This document shows positions 52,193 to 61,657 of a DNA stretch of 64,000 nucleotides, piece after piece. Position 1 is the stretch's first letter. Each line of letters opens with the position of its first letter. Origin of the DNA: Mycobacterium sp. DL440 (lineage in GTDB: Bacteria; Actinomycetota; Actinomycetes; Mycobacteriales; Mycobacteriaceae); assembly GCF_011745145.1 (NCBI RefSeq), contig NZ_CP050191.1, positions 771,991-835,990 on the forward strand, written 5' to 3'. Made by a program: the position numbers and the translations under genes. Under the pieces are notes generated by a model. The model ran no database searches. It was given only the letters and a program-made list of their open reading frames with translations, and had not been told where the DNA came from.

Positions 52193-53358
52193 GTCGCCGC
52201 TGGTTCGAACGCATAGCTGTAATCGGGGACCCCGGATCGCATCGCCACGCGCCGAAGCGCCAAGCGGCCACGATCCCCGATGTCTACTGATCCGGGCTGC
52301 GCTCCCGTCATTTTGACCAGTGCGCGCACGCCCACATCGTCGAGCTCGACGAGCACCAGCGAGTAGGGCGTGCGTAGGCCCGGCACTGGGATGTGCACCG
52401 TCACTTCGGTATAGACCGTGCCGGTTCGCGGTAGAGGAACCAGGTGGTAATCGGAGTTCAGCTTGCAGTCGTCGCCGAGCCGGTACCGCGGCGGGAAGTC
52501 AAGCTCGTCGCTGTCGCCGTACTTGCCGGCCTCCCAACGAACCTTGGCCTCAAATGCCCGCTCGTAGGCGGCCAGCGAGATCGGGATATCGCTGCCAGGG
52601 ACAAATGTGGTCTCGAGCACCGCTCGTGCTGCCGGCTCGCGTCGTATCACCGTCGCGGTGCCGCCTGCGACGGTGATACCGGATAAGCTGGCCTGCTCAA
52701 CCGCAACCAGCGGCCCAGTGGTCGCCGTGTCCACCAAGTTTGCGAGCGCGAAGAGGCTGGAACTGGCTCCGGTGGTGGGTAATTCGGCAGGGTCGCCACC
52801 GCAGAGCTCCGCAGCCTGCTTACGGTCGATCCCCGCAACGGCTACGGGCGTGTCGAGCCAGGCCGCGGAGAGTGAGGCCACCAGGCCGCGTTCGTGGAGT
52901 AGTCGCGGGTCGCCGTAGTCGTGCACGACGCCGCCGGCCCTGCGGGTGCGTACGGGCAGACTGCGTGCGACCCGGGCAGCAGTGCGCACGTGCAAGCCGT
53001 GGTCGGAAGTGACGATGGCCGCAGCTCCGGCCGGGCCTAGGTCGACACCGATGATCATGGTGCGGGGACGGGCCGAGCTGAGTGCATCCAGCGTCGCCGG
53101 CGCTCCGCCCAACCGCTCCGTGACCTCAAGCTCCGGGTCGAGACCGAGGCCGGCCAGCAGTACCGCGGCGTTGCTGGTTTCCAGTAGGGGTAGATCGCGG
53201 CTCACCAGAACGACACGTTCGACCGGTCCGTCGGAATGCAGGGCGGCACGGCCCGCTTCAACGGCAAGGGTGATCGCGTCCTCGTCGTCACCGGGCGCCC
53301 GGTGACGGTCGCTACCCCAACAGGGTAGGTAGGTGCCGATAGCTGAGACGTAGGGCAT
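52189..53358 (-). CDS. HMG-CoA synthase-like/DUF35 OB-fold fusion protein
   Basis: A 389-residue protein from ATG 53358 (MPYVSAIGTYLP), with GGAG six bases upstream. The N-terminal two thirds resemble a thiolase-fold HMG-CoA-synthase-like domain (IIGVDLGPAGAAAIVTSD, HERGLVASLSAAWLD). The C-terminal third (from about FPPRYRLGDD) looks like the DUF35 OB-fold, without the CxxC pairs of the zinc ribbon. No clear catalytic Cys is seen, so it may be a structural or substrate-binding partner of the thiolase that follows. Between aldehyde dehydrogenase and thiolase genes. Confidence 0.72.
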   Translation of the reverse strand: MPYVSAIGTYLPCWGSDRHRAPGDDEDAITLAVEAGRAALHSDGPVERVVLVSRDLPLLETSNAAVLLAGLGLDPELEVTERLGGAPATLDALSSARPRTMIIGVDLGPAGAAAIVTSDHGLHVRTAARVARSLPVRTRRAGGVVHDYGDPRLLHERGLVASLSAAWLDTPVAVAGIDRKQAAELCGGDPAELPTTGASSSLFALANLVDTATTGPLVAVEQASLSGITVAGGTATVIRREPAARAVLETTFVPGSDIPISLAAYERAFEAKVRWEAGKYGDSDELDFPPRYRLGDDCKLNSDYHLVPLPRTGTVYTEVTVHIPVPGLRTPYSLVLVELDDVGVRALVKMTGAQPGSVDIGDRGRLALRRVAMRSGVPDYSYAFEPAAT

Positions 53359-53425
53359 CGAATGCTCCGCGCCTAGATTACGGCGCGAGCGTTTCGGAGG
53401 TAGAAGGCGCTCGCAGGTAGCGCAG

Positions 53426-54922
53426 TCATTCGACCACCGTTGCGAATGTCTTGCTCTCCAAATACTCCTCGAGCCCCGCCAGGCCCATCTCCCGGCCGAC
53501 ACCTGATTGTTTGTAGCCGCCGAAGGGAGTGTCGATGCTGAAGAAGTTTCCACCGTTGATCGAAAAGGCGCCGGCTCGGATCCGGCGCGCCACGGCAAGG
53601 GCACGATCCTCGTCACGGCCGAACACGGCACCGGCGAGGCCGTAGATGGAATTGTTGGCGATCTGTACGGCGTCGTCCACGTCGTCGTAGCCGATCACCA
53701 CGAGGACGGGACCGAAGATCTCTTCCTGCGCAATCTCGCTGTCGGGATCCACGTTGGTCAGCAGCGTCGGCTTGTAGAAATAGCCGGGACCGTCGACCTT
53801 CTCGCCTCCCACGACCAGCTTGGCTCCGGCTTCCACGGCCCGCTGGACCATGCCATGCACCTTGTCGCGTTGGCGCTCGTTGATCAATGGCCCCATGTAG
53901 ACGTTGGGATCGGCGGGATCGCCGTACGCCACGTGGGCCAAGTTCTCGACGATGAGGTCGACGATCTCATCGTGATGTTGTTTCGGTACCACCAAGCGAG
54001 TGGTGAGCGCACAACCCTGCCCGGCGTGGGTCGCGATCATAAACGCCGACGTCAGGGCGCAGGTTGCCAAGTCCGCGTCGTCGAGCAGGATCCCCGCCGA
54101 TTTGCCACCCAGTTCGAGGAAGACGTGTTTGACGGTTTCACTCGCCGCGGCCATGATCCGCCGGCCGGTCACGGTCGAGCCCGTGAAGGTAACCAAATCG
54201 ACATCACGACTGGTGGTCAACGCCGGTCCTACCGCAGGATCCGAAGAGCTTAGAACATTGACCACTCCGGCGGGGATATCCGTGTGGTTGGCAATCAGCT
54301 CGCCCAACGCAAGGGTGATCAGTGGCGTGTCCGGTGGAGCCTTGAGCACGACGGTGCATCCTGCTGCCAGTGCCGGCGAAAGCTTGGCCAGGGACAGGTG
54401 GATTGGATAGTTGTAGGCGACGATGGCAGCTACGACACCGGTGGCCTCTTTCTCCACCCAGCGGTGGTGCTGCGCGCCGCGGCACTCGATGTTGCCGAGG
54501 TCTTCGCTCATCGGGAAGCTCTTCAGCACGTCGGCGTAGTAGCGAACGGTCGCAATCGGGTCGTCCAGCTGAGGACCCTCGTTCAGAAACGGTGTGGACC
54601 CGGCTTCGGTGATGAGTAGGTGGGCGAGCTCGTCGCGGTGCTCGATCAGCACCTGGTGCAACTGCTCGAGGCAACGGATGCGCAGTTCGACGTTTGTCGA
54701 CCAGTCTGTGTTGTCGAAGGCGCGCCGTGCCGCGGCCACCGCGGCTTCGGTGTCAGCAACGGACGCGTCGGGGGCGTGGCCCAGCACAGCGCCGGTGGCG
54801 GGATTGATCGAAGGAAACACCTTGCTGGCTTCGATGAGTCGACCATCAATCAGCAGGCGGCGATGGATCGCCTCCGCCGGACGATCACCGGCCGTCGTCA
54901 CTGCGGTGCTTTCAGCGGACAT
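53426..54922 (-). CDS. Aldehyde dehydrogenase
   Basis: A 498-residue aldehyde dehydrogenase. Cofactor motif VTFTGSTVTGRRIM, base Glu in FLELGGKSAGILL, catalytic Cys in HAGQGCALTTR (~residue 299), then EEIFGPVLVVIGYD and PFGGYKQSGVGREMG. GAGGAG lies before ATG 54922. It is the first gene of a three-gene operon with HMGS-like and thiolase genes, and is not a close copy of the one at 24217. A symmetric operator-like site is 78 bp upstream. Confidence 0.94.
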   Translation of the reverse strand: MSAESTAVTTAGDRPAEAIHRRLLIDGRLIEASKVFPSINPATGAVLGHAPDASVADTEAAVAAARRAFDNTDWSTNVELRIRCLEQLHQVLIEHRDELAHLLITEAGSTPFLNEGPQLDDPIATVRYYADVLKSFPMSEDLGNIECRGAQHHRWVEKEATGVVAAIVAYNYPIHLSLAKLSPALAAGCTVVLKAPPDTPLITLALGELIANHTDIPAGVVNVLSSSDPAVGPALTTSRDVDLVTFTGSTVTGRRIMAAASETVKHVFLELGGKSAGILLDDADLATCALTSAFMIATHAGQGCALTTRLVVPKQHHDEIVDLIVENLAHVAYGDPADPNVYMGPLINERQRDKVHGMVQRAVEAGAKLVVGGEKVDGPGYFYKPTLLTNVDPDSEIAQEEIFGPVLVVIGYDDVDDAVQIANNSIYGLAGAVFGRDEDRALAVARRIRAGAFSINGGNFFSIDTPFGGYKQSGVGREMGLAGLEEYLESKTFATVVE

Positions 54923-55000
54923 CGATACTCCTCGGGTATATGAACCAGATTCTAGTTATCGCACACTATACCGTCTAACGTCGCGACTTCGAGTCAAATT

Positions 55001-55017
55001 GGAAAACTATCTTTTCC
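55001..55017. promoter_or_regulatory. Symmetric GGAAA-N7-TTTCC operator-like site
   Basis: GGAAAACTATCTTTTCC has 6-bp perfect arms (GGAAAA/TTTTCC). It lies between the aldehyde dehydrogenase operon and the divergent SDR at 55242. Confidence 0.65.
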
Positions 55018-55241
55018 TGGCATACGTGCTGTAAGGGACGGGATTTGAGTCATCGATCGAGGACGAATGTCTATCCAGTTGGCGGCCTGAGATGTATTGT
55101 AACGAGACTGCAGTTTGGACCTGTGACGTTCCATCGATCGGGATAAGGGCCGCAGCACGGACGGCGCAACACGCATGGTGTGGCCTGATCCGCCGAACCG
55201 CAATAGATGGCATCGGCGAACCAACAGTGGAAGGAATCCAA

Positions 55242-56108
55242 GTGGGACGAGTTGCAGGCAAAGTCGCGTTCGTCACGGGCGCTGCTCGCGGTCAGGGTCG
55301 CAGTCACGCGGTTCGATTGGCAGAGGAAGGTGCCGACATCATTGCCGTGGACCTGTGCCAGGACATCGAGTCGATTGAATACCCCCTCGCGCGGGTCGAG
55401 GATCTCGACGAGACGGCGCGACTGGTCGAGAAGACGGGCCAAGGAGTGGTGACGGCTCAGGTCGATGTGCGTGAGGCCACTCAACTGCGCGAGGCGCTGG
55501 AAACCGGCATCGCCGAATTCGGGAGGCTCGACATCGTCGTGGCGCAGGCTGGGATTCTCGGCATGCAAAGCCAGGCGCCGCTACAGGCCTGGTGTGACGT
55601 GATGAATACCAACCTGATCGGAACCATCAACGCCATCCAGGCTGGCTTGCCCCATCTGGGCGAAGGCGGTTCGATCATCGCAACGGGTTCTGTGGCCGCG
55701 CTGATGGAGATCGCCAACAACCCAAACCTTCCTCTGGGCGCAGATACTGGCGGTGCCGCTTACACGCACTCGAAAAGACTTCTCACGCAGTACGTTTACA
55801 GCCTCGCGGGCGAACTGGCCTCACGCGGCATCCGCGCAAATGTCATCCATCCGACGAACTGCAACACCACAATGCTGCACAATGAGCCGCTGTATCGGAT
55901 GTTCCGGCCGGACCTCGAAAACCCCACCCGCGCTGACGCCGAGCTGGCATTTCCGGTCCAGCAGGCCATGAATGTCCCGTACGTCGAGCCCGAGGACATC
56001 AGCAATGCGGTCCTATGGCTGGCTTCCGACGAAGCACGGTATGTCACTGGTATGCAGTTGCGCGTCGACGCCGGCGGCTATCTCAAGTGGTACGACTACC
56101 ACGCATGA
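55242..56108 (+). CDS. Mycofactocin-coupled SDR family oxidoreductase
   Basis: A 288-residue SDR of the mycofactocin-associated group. The GAARGQGRSHAVRLAEEG signature and the following IIAVDLCQ with a long insertion (IEYPLARVEDLDETARLVE region) set this group apart; these enzymes hold NAD tightly and use mycofactocin as carrier. YTHSK (~residue 172) is the active site. GTG 55242 has AAGGA before it; the open frame further upstream has no family features. It probably oxidises an alcohol substrate. No mycofactocin genes are in the window. Confidence 0.88.
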   Translation: MGRVAGKVAFVTGAARGQGRSHAVRLAEEGADIIAVDLCQDIESIEYPLARVEDLDETARLVEKTGQGVVTAQVDVREATQLREALETGIAEFGRLDIVVAQAGILGMQSQAPLQAWCDVMNTNLIGTINAIQAGLPHLGEGGSIIATGSVAALMEIANNPNLPLGADTGGAAYTHSKRLLTQYVYSLAGELASRGIRANVIHPTNCNTTMLHNEPLYRMFRPDLENPTRADAELAFPVQQAMNVPYVEPEDISNAVLWLASDEARYVTGMQLRVDAGGYLKWYDYHA

Positions 56109-56358
56109 TGCGCTGATCTGGGCTCTGCGCGTGTGGTGACAGATCAAGTACGCCAGCACGTTTCCCGCTGCGCGCGCAGTGGCCTCATGACTGGGTGGTA
56201 GGTGTGGTCGGGTAGTACCAAGGAGTATTCATGATCAAGAACGGCACCCGATTGAAGAATCAGGTATGTGATAGGCAGGTCATCATCGTCAAGGCTACTG
56301 ATGGCCTCGACGGCGCTCACGGCGCTCACGCGGAAACAAGGAAAGGCCCTGTCGGCCA

Positions 56359-56952
56359 GTGACTGACATCGGGCGCGACCGCAGACACCTCGGATCGCGA
56401 TCAGAGGGTTCTCCCACCGCCCTGATTGGGCGGGGAATTGCCCTGCCTGACACAAGATATCGGCTGGACGTCATCGCGCCGAACGTGCTGGACGTGGTGA
56501 AGTCGGCCGGCGGGTGGTTGTTCGACCACAGTATGGCCGGATGGGATGTGACCGTGATGGTCTGTGCTAGTGGCGATTTCCGTCCACTGCACATCCTGGG
56601 AGCTGATGCGCTCGAGCTGACATCGACAACTTGGGAACAGCGTCCGTACCCGCATAATCTCGCGGTCGCAGCGGAACTACTGCACTGTGATGAAAGTGTG
56701 AGGCACGCTGTCTTGCGCGCGTTCGAGCATGGGCTGGGCGAAGTCACTCTGTGGGGGGAGCCCTGGCCCGAGGAACTGCATCGCATTATCGGGGGAGCAC
56801 GGCATCGGCTGAGCCGCGCGGCGCGCGTGTTCAAAGCGCAAGCACTTGGCGCGGCGTGCGATCCGTCGTCGACAGCTGTCGCCGACGCGGAGGCATTTCA
56901 GTGTGGGACTGTCGTCCGCTCCCTCGCGCGCCTCGACCCGCGGATCAGTTGA
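56359..56952 (+). CDS. Conserved hypothetical protein
   Basis: A 197-residue protein of unknown function from GTG 56359. It is rich in Leu, Ala and Trp and has IAPNVLDVVKSAGGWLFDHS followed by MAGWDVTVMVC, with no signal peptide or membrane segment. The composition is protein-like and unlike the antisense shadows nearby, so I believe it is real. The ribosome site is poor. It converges with the TetR gene at 56973. The 250 bases before it hold no clear gene. Confidence 0.6.
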   Translation: MTDIGRDRRHLGSRSEGSPTALIGRGIALPDTRYRLDVIAPNVLDVVKSAGGWLFDHSMAGWDVTVMVCASGDFRPLHILGADALELTSTTWEQRPYPHNLAVAAELLHCDESVRHAVLRAFEHGLGEVTLWGEPWPEELHRIIGGARHRLSRAARVFKAQALGAACDPSSTAVADAEAFQCGTVVRSLARLDPRIS

Positions 56953-56972
56953 TCCGCTTCGGGTCTTCGTGG

Positions 56973-57629
56973 TCAGCTCGTGGCGGTGAACGGAGCCAGC
57001 CACAGCCCGGCTGTGGCGTCGATGAGCCCGGTGGCGACGGCCTCCCAGGTAGCTCGGGGAACAGCTCGGCCGTCGTGCAAGGCGCGTTCCCGTTCGGCGC
57101 AGGTGTGCACGAGCAGTTGCCGGCTCATGTCGGCGCGTTCCTGGCGTACCTGTTCGGGCAGGACCGACAGGTGCTGGGAAATTCCGTCGATGGTCTGTTG
57201 CATCGACGGTGATGCGACCGCCTCGTCGATCACGATCTGGCGGAGGGCTGGATCGGTGGTGATCTGGGCGGCGAAGCGTGCGTACCAACTGGGGTTTCCC
57301 ATCGCGGCAAGGTGTTCCGTGACTGGCTTGATGAGGCAAGCAACCCACTCGCGCAGATCGGATGAGGCCGTGAGCTGTGTGAGCATTTCTTGACGGCGCC
57401 CTTCGGTGACTGCGTTGTGGCGCCGCGCGATCGCGAGCACGAGGTCGGTCTTGGTGCCAAAGTGGTAGCCGACAACGAAGTTGTTGAACTGGCCTGCCGC
57501 GTCGCTGATCTGACGGTTCGACACTGCTGTAACCCCGCGTTCGGCGAAGAGCCGTTCGGCCGTGCCGAGGATCAGCTCACGCGTTTCGTTGCCGCGGTCG
57601 GCCTTGGTCGGGGCGTTAGCCTTGCTCAT
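56973..57629 (-). CDS. TetR-family regulator
   Basis: A 218-residue TetR protein. HTH region: VSNRQISDAAGQFNNFVVGYH followed by FGTKTDLVLAIARRH, given here in part. It overlaps the end of the SDR at 57616 by 14 bases, so they are coupled. The divergent region upstream of that SDR has a GACTTAAGTC palindrome and a second TGACTTAA, which are the likely binding sites of this regulator. Confidence 0.9.
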   Translation of the reverse strand: MSKANAPTKADRGNETRELILGTAERLFAERGVTAVSNRQISDAAGQFNNFVVGYHFGTKTDLVLAIARRHNAVTEGRRQEMLTQLTASSDLREWVACLIKPVTEHLAAMGNPSWYARFAAQITTDPALRQIVIDEAVASPSMQQTIDGISQHLSVLPEQVRQERADMSRQLLVHTCAERERALHDGRAVPRATWEAVATGLIDATAGLWLAPFTATS

Positions 57630-58485
57630 CGCCCGAGTCCTGGGGCGAGACCGTGAAGCCGCTGGCCCATCGCTGCCCAGAGATGGCGCCGCCGTCGACC
57701 AGAAGATCAGTGCCGGTGATGAACGTGGAGTCCGGACCCGCCAGGAACGCTGCAGCGGCGGCGATATCGTCCGGGGTACCCAGGCGGCGCGCGCCCGAAG
57801 AATCGATGATCGTCTGGATTACCGTGCCCGCCGGACCCGCCAGCTCCTGCACGCCCATCGGTGTGGAGATCACGCCGGGGCTGATCGTGTTCAGTCGCGC
57901 GCCATTGCGCCCCCAGGCGTATGCGGCAGCCTGGACGCGGAGCTGGTTGCCGCGCTTGGCCACCGTGTACGCCGCGGCGGAATTCGACGAGTCCAGGTCG
58001 ATCCCAGAGTGATCGAGAAGCTGATCGGTAGGGGCGGTCGCTAGGTGGCGTTCCAGATCATCGGGCAGCGCGGCGAACTGCCCGGCCATACTCGCCACGC
58101 ACACCAGGGAGGTGCCCGGGGAAGCGACGGTGAGGAAGGCGTCGATGACGTGCGCGGTGCCGAGCAGGTCGACTTCGTAGATCTGCCGGGCAGTTGCCAG
58201 ATTGGGGGAGACGCCGGCAGTGTGGATGATCGCATCGATGCGCCCGGCGACCCCGGCCAGGCCGGCCAACGTCTCCACTGAGGCTCGGTCCGCAATATTC
58301 ACTGGCACGCCTTCGACGGTGTGTCCGTCCGTCTCGAGTGCGGTTACCGCAGCCTCAAGCTGGGTGGGCGAGTAGTCGGCCAGTAACAAGCGCCGTCCGC
58401 TGGCTAGGCGCCGAGCCGCGGACAGCCCCATTCCGCCGCACCCAATGACGACGATGACGTTCCGAAATGTTTTAGGGTCGGCCAT
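57616..58485 (-). CDS. SDR-family oxidoreductase
   Basis: A 289-residue SDR from ATG 58485, preceded by GGAG; ATG 58500 would be too far up. The cofactor loop is unusual, VIGCGGMGLSAAR, rather than TGxxxGxG. The active site is AAYTVAKRGN (~residue 175) and the C-terminal FITGTDLLVDGGA. The gap between NAG-type strand (HTAGVSPN) and Tyr is longer than usual, with an insertion around ALPDDLERHL. It precedes the TetR gene and is divergent from the frameshifted SDR. Confidence 0.86.
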   Translation of the reverse strand: MADPKTFRNVIVVIGCGGMGLSAARRLASGRRLLLADYSPTQLEAAVTALETDGHTVEGVPVNIADRASVETLAGLAGVAGRIDAIIHTAGVSPNLATARQIYEVDLLGTAHVIDAFLTVASPGTSLVCVASMAGQFAALPDDLERHLATAPTDQLLDHSGIDLDSSNSAAAYTVAKRGNQLRVQAAAYAWGRNGARLNTISPGVISTPMGVQELAGPAGTVIQTIIDSSGARRLGTPDDIAAAAAFLAGPDSTFITGTDLLVDGGAISGQRWASGFTVSPQDSGDEQG

Positions 58486-58511
58486 GTCAGCTCCAGACAT
58501 TGTTTATGGTA

Positions 58512-58527
58512 GATGACTTAAGTCGTC
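58512..58527. promoter_or_regulatory. GACTTAAGTC palindromic operator candidate
   Basis: GATGACTTAAGTCGTC contains a perfect 10-bp palindrome (58515-58524), 27 bp upstream of the SDR start at 58485. A related AATGACTTAATC is at 58769-58780 near the divergent SDR. The remaining ~250 bases between them hold no gene. Confidence 0.55.
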
Positions 58528-58768
58528 CGCCGGGGCCAAGCTAGTCGCGGCCGGAAGGTAAGTCAAGGGGCTTAGCTCGGCCCCGGCTGTTAAATGTGAC
58601 GGAAACGGCAACCGCAGGTGCAGGGACCAGTCCAGCGGTGCGGCGCCCTTGTGGCACAACGGGATGTGCCGGTCTGATGAGAATAATGGCAGCGTCCTGC
58701 ATCGTTTGTGGGAAATGACATTGATGATCTGTTCTGGGGTGATAATGTCGCCTTCATCACATAAGGCG

Positions 58769-58780
58769 AATGACTTAATC
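58769..58780. promoter_or_regulatory. Second TGACTTAA element
   Basis: AATGACTTAATC shares TGACTTAA with the palindrome at 58512 and lies about 90 nt before the divergent SDR. Confidence 0.4.
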
Positions 58781-58867
58781 CGGTTGTTTCTAGCCAGTTT
58801 GGGTCTTGGTCATCGAGGGTCGGAAATCCGGAGTTACGTCTACCTGAACGAGGCAAAGGGGATGCAC

Positions 58868-59760
58868 ATGATCAGTGACCTGCACGGCAAAGTGGCGTTC
58901 ATTACCGGTTCGGCCGGCGGAATCGGGCTCGGCATGGCCCGCGCGTTCGCAGAGGCAGGGATGGCGATCGCCATGGCTGATATCGATGCCGACGCTCTGG
59001 GGCGGGCTGCTTCGGACCTTGAAAGCTCTGGAGCGAAGGTTCTCGCACTGCCGCTGGATGTGACCGATCGACCAGGCTGGGCGGCGGCCGCCGAGAAGGT
59101 CGCGGCGACACTCGGGCCCGTACAACTCCTCTGCAACAACGCCGGCATCAGCACGTTGGGTCTGAAGTTCGCGGAGGTCACACCGGAGCTGTGGACCAGG
59201 GTGATCGACATCAACCTCAATGGTGCGTTCAACGGTGTCCATTATTTCCTCGAGTCGATGGTGGCCGCTGGGGGCGGCCACATTGTGAACACCGCATCCA
59301 TGGGGGCCTGTTCGGTGGCATTCCGGGCTTGACGGCCTACACAGCCACCAAATTCGCCCTCGTTGGCTTCGCGGAGTCGTTGGGCGCGGAGTTGGCCGAC
59401 GACGGCATCGGCGTCAGCGTCGTATGCCCCGGCGGGGTCCAGTCCCGGTTGTGGCAGACGTCCCGGCGTGCGCGCGGTTTGCCTGACACCGATGCTGAGC
59501 CGGGCGACGTCAGCAGCCAGTCGGCGTCGCCCGACGGGATGGATCCCTACCAAGTGGGTCTGCTCACCGTCGACGCGGTACGCAGCAACGAACTCTATGT
59601 GATCACACATCCCGAATTCCGGTCATTGCTGGAGTACCGCCACGACCAACTCATCGCGGCGTGTGACCGCACCCACGCGCAGCAGTCAGATCGCGAAGTG
59701 TCGTTCAGCGGCGACGCGCTGGTCGAGGCGGTCACACGCGGGACGACCGAACCGCAGTAG
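58868..59760 (+). pseudogene. SDR gene with a single-base frameshift in a G run
   Basis: The N-terminal part (VAFITGSAGGIGLG, NNAGISTLG) reads from ATG 58868 and ends at TGA after ACSVAFRA at 59332. The rest, beginning GLTAYTATKFALVGFAESLG with the YxxxK site, continues in another frame to 59760. The shift lies at the GGGGG run 59302-59306: one more G would read MGGLFGGIPGLTAY and restore one ~297-residue SDR. It is either a recent null mutation, a slipped-strand switch or a sequencing error. Confidence 0.8.
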
Positions 59761-59782
59761 CGAGATTCGCTGCCCGCACGGC

Positions 59783-61489
59783 TCAGCCGCCGGCGGGTTG
59801 TGACTGTCCCGCAAGAACGTCCGTGCGCGGGGCTACAGAGCAGCGGAAGCCGCGGTAACCGTCCGCTGCGACACCGTCGAGGATGTCCTGGAAGGTGCCC
59901 ACGCCGCCCGCGTATGGCATGAAGACGACCTTCTTGCCTGGGACGTTGAGCCCGGTGTACCAGGAGTTCGCCTTGAACGCGTAGCGGTACAGTGATCCCT
60001 GCGCCACCTCTGCGACATGATCCATCCAGCGACTTTCTGACTCACTGTCGGGCTCGATGATCTCCAGGCCGTCCGCGCGGGCGTGCTCGATGAGGCCGGT
60101 GATGAAATCGATGCTCTGTTCGGTTGTGGTGATCACGTTCGACAGGACGGACGGTCCGCCCGGTCCGGTGATCAGGAACAGATTGGGGAAGTCGGCCATC
60201 TGCATCCCGAGGTATGTCGAGGGACCGTCGGCCCAGCGTTCCCTGATCGTCGTACCCGTCCGGCTATAGACGTCAATGGCGGTAAAGCTGCCCGTCAGTC
60301 CGTCGTACCCGGTGGCAAAGATGATGTCATCGACCTCGAACTCGGCACTCGTCGTCTTCAAACCGGTCGCGGTGACTTCCACGATCGGATCATCGATCAC
60401 ACTGTGCAGTCGCACTTTGTCGAGGTTGAAGGTTTCGTAGTAGTCGGTACCGATGATGATCCGGTTGATACCAATGGGATACCCATACGGGGTGAGCGCC
60501 TCGGCTGTCGCGGGATCCTTGACGATCTCCCGGATCTTCTTGCGCGCGAAGTCCGCAACGATGTCGTTGACCTCCAGCTTCTTCAGACCCAGGTGCGCAC
60601 TGAAATGGACGATGAATCCGCCGAGTCCGCCGAGGTTGTACAACCCCTCCATCAACTCTTCTCGATCTGCGACCGACATCTCGTCCAAGTGCATTTCGGG
60701 TGCCGGGAACGGAGTGCCGTAGTCACCGCGCCGCGCGGCCTTGCGCAACTCCGGGTACGCGTCCTTGATCGGGCGCGACTCCTCGTCGGTCATCGGGACG
60801 TTGGCCGCCGGAAAAATAAACTTCGGCGTGCGCTGGAAGACGACGACTTCCGCGGCATCCTTTGCGACAACCGGGATCACCTGTACGCCGGTCGAGCCGG
60901 TACCGATCACTGCGACTTTCCGGCCGGTGAAGTCCACCGGCTCGTGCGGCCAGCGGCCGGCGTTGAACCAGCGCCCGCCGAAGTCATTCAGCCCGGGGAG
61001 TTCGGGGACCCGGGATTCGCTCAGGGCGCCGGTCGCCAGGATGAGGTAACGAGACGTGATGTGCTCACCGGCGTGGGTGGTCGACGTCCAGGTGGCTGTG
61101 CTCTCGTCCCAGTCGGCCGAGACGAGACTCGTCTCGAACGTGATGTCGCGGTACATGTCTTCTCGGCGCGCGACTTCTTCCATGTATGCGCGAATCGCGT
61201 CGTGGGTGGCGAACCGCTCGGTCCACTGCCACTCCTCGTTGAGTTCCGGCGTGTAGGACACGGTGTAGAACAGGCTCGGGATATCGCAGCGGGCCCCCGG
61301 ATACCGGTTCCAGTACCAGGTTCCGCCGACGCCCGCGGCGCGGTCCAGGACGCGGGTCCGTAGACCCAGCTTCCGTAGCCGATGGAGTTGGTACATCCCG
61401 GCGAATCCGGCACCGATCACGAGTGCGTCGACATCGAGGTCGGAGCGGCTTCTCACCGAATCGGCCGCGGCTGAGTCATGGAGTGTCAT
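59783..61489 (-). CDS. Baeyer-Villiger-like flavin monooxygenase with His-to-Asn change
   Basis: A 568-residue flavoprotein of the cyclohexanone-monooxygenase type. First Rossmann motif VIGAGFAGMYQLH (~residue 25), GGTWYWNRYPGARCDI, second motif VIGTGSTGVQVI (~199), and FATGYDGLTG. The fingerprint FxGxxxHxxxWP appears as FGGRWFNAGRWPHE, with Asn in place of the conserved His. The change may lower or alter activity, or mark another class B function. AAAGG precedes ATG 61489. Converges with the frameshifted SDR. Confidence 0.9.
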   Translation of the reverse strand: MTLHDSAAADSVRSRSDLDVDALVIGAGFAGMYQLHRLRKLGLRTRVLDRAAGVGGTWYWNRYPGARCDIPSLFYTVSYTPELNEEWQWTERFATHDAIRAYMEEVARREDMYRDITFETSLVSADWDESTATWTSTTHAGEHITSRYLILATGALSESRVPELPGLNDFGGRWFNAGRWPHEPVDFTGRKVAVIGTGSTGVQVIPVVAKDAAEVVVFQRTPKFIFPAANVPMTDEESRPIKDAYPELRKAARRGDYGTPFPAPEMHLDEMSVADREELMEGLYNLGGLGGFIVHFSAHLGLKKLEVNDIVADFARKKIREIVKDPATAEALTPYGYPIGINRIIIGTDYYETFNLDKVRLHSVIDDPIVEVTATGLKTTSAEFEVDDIIFATGYDGLTGSFTAIDVYSRTGTTIRERWADGPSTYLGMQMADFPNLFLITGPGGPSVLSNVITTTEQSIDFITGLIEHARADGLEIIEPDSESESRWMDHVAEVAQGSLYRYAFKANSWYTGLNVPGKKVVFMPYAGGVGTFQDILDGVAADGYRGFRCSVAPRTDVLAGQSQPAGG

Positions 61490-61657
61490 CAGAGATACCT
61501 TTCAATTGCCGCGGCGGCGACCACCTGCCGCGGTCCCGTCGCTGCCGGTTGCGGCCTTGTTGAAAAGCTGGTGGGGACTGGTCGGTCGCGAACGTGGTCA
61601 CGCACCCTCCGTCGTGTCGTCATGCGGCGCTCGGATACTGATCTCGGCCACATAATG

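Noticed and set aside
60083..61363. 426-codon open frame on the plus strand
   Set aside because: Shadow of the monooxygenase gene, common in high-GC DNA.
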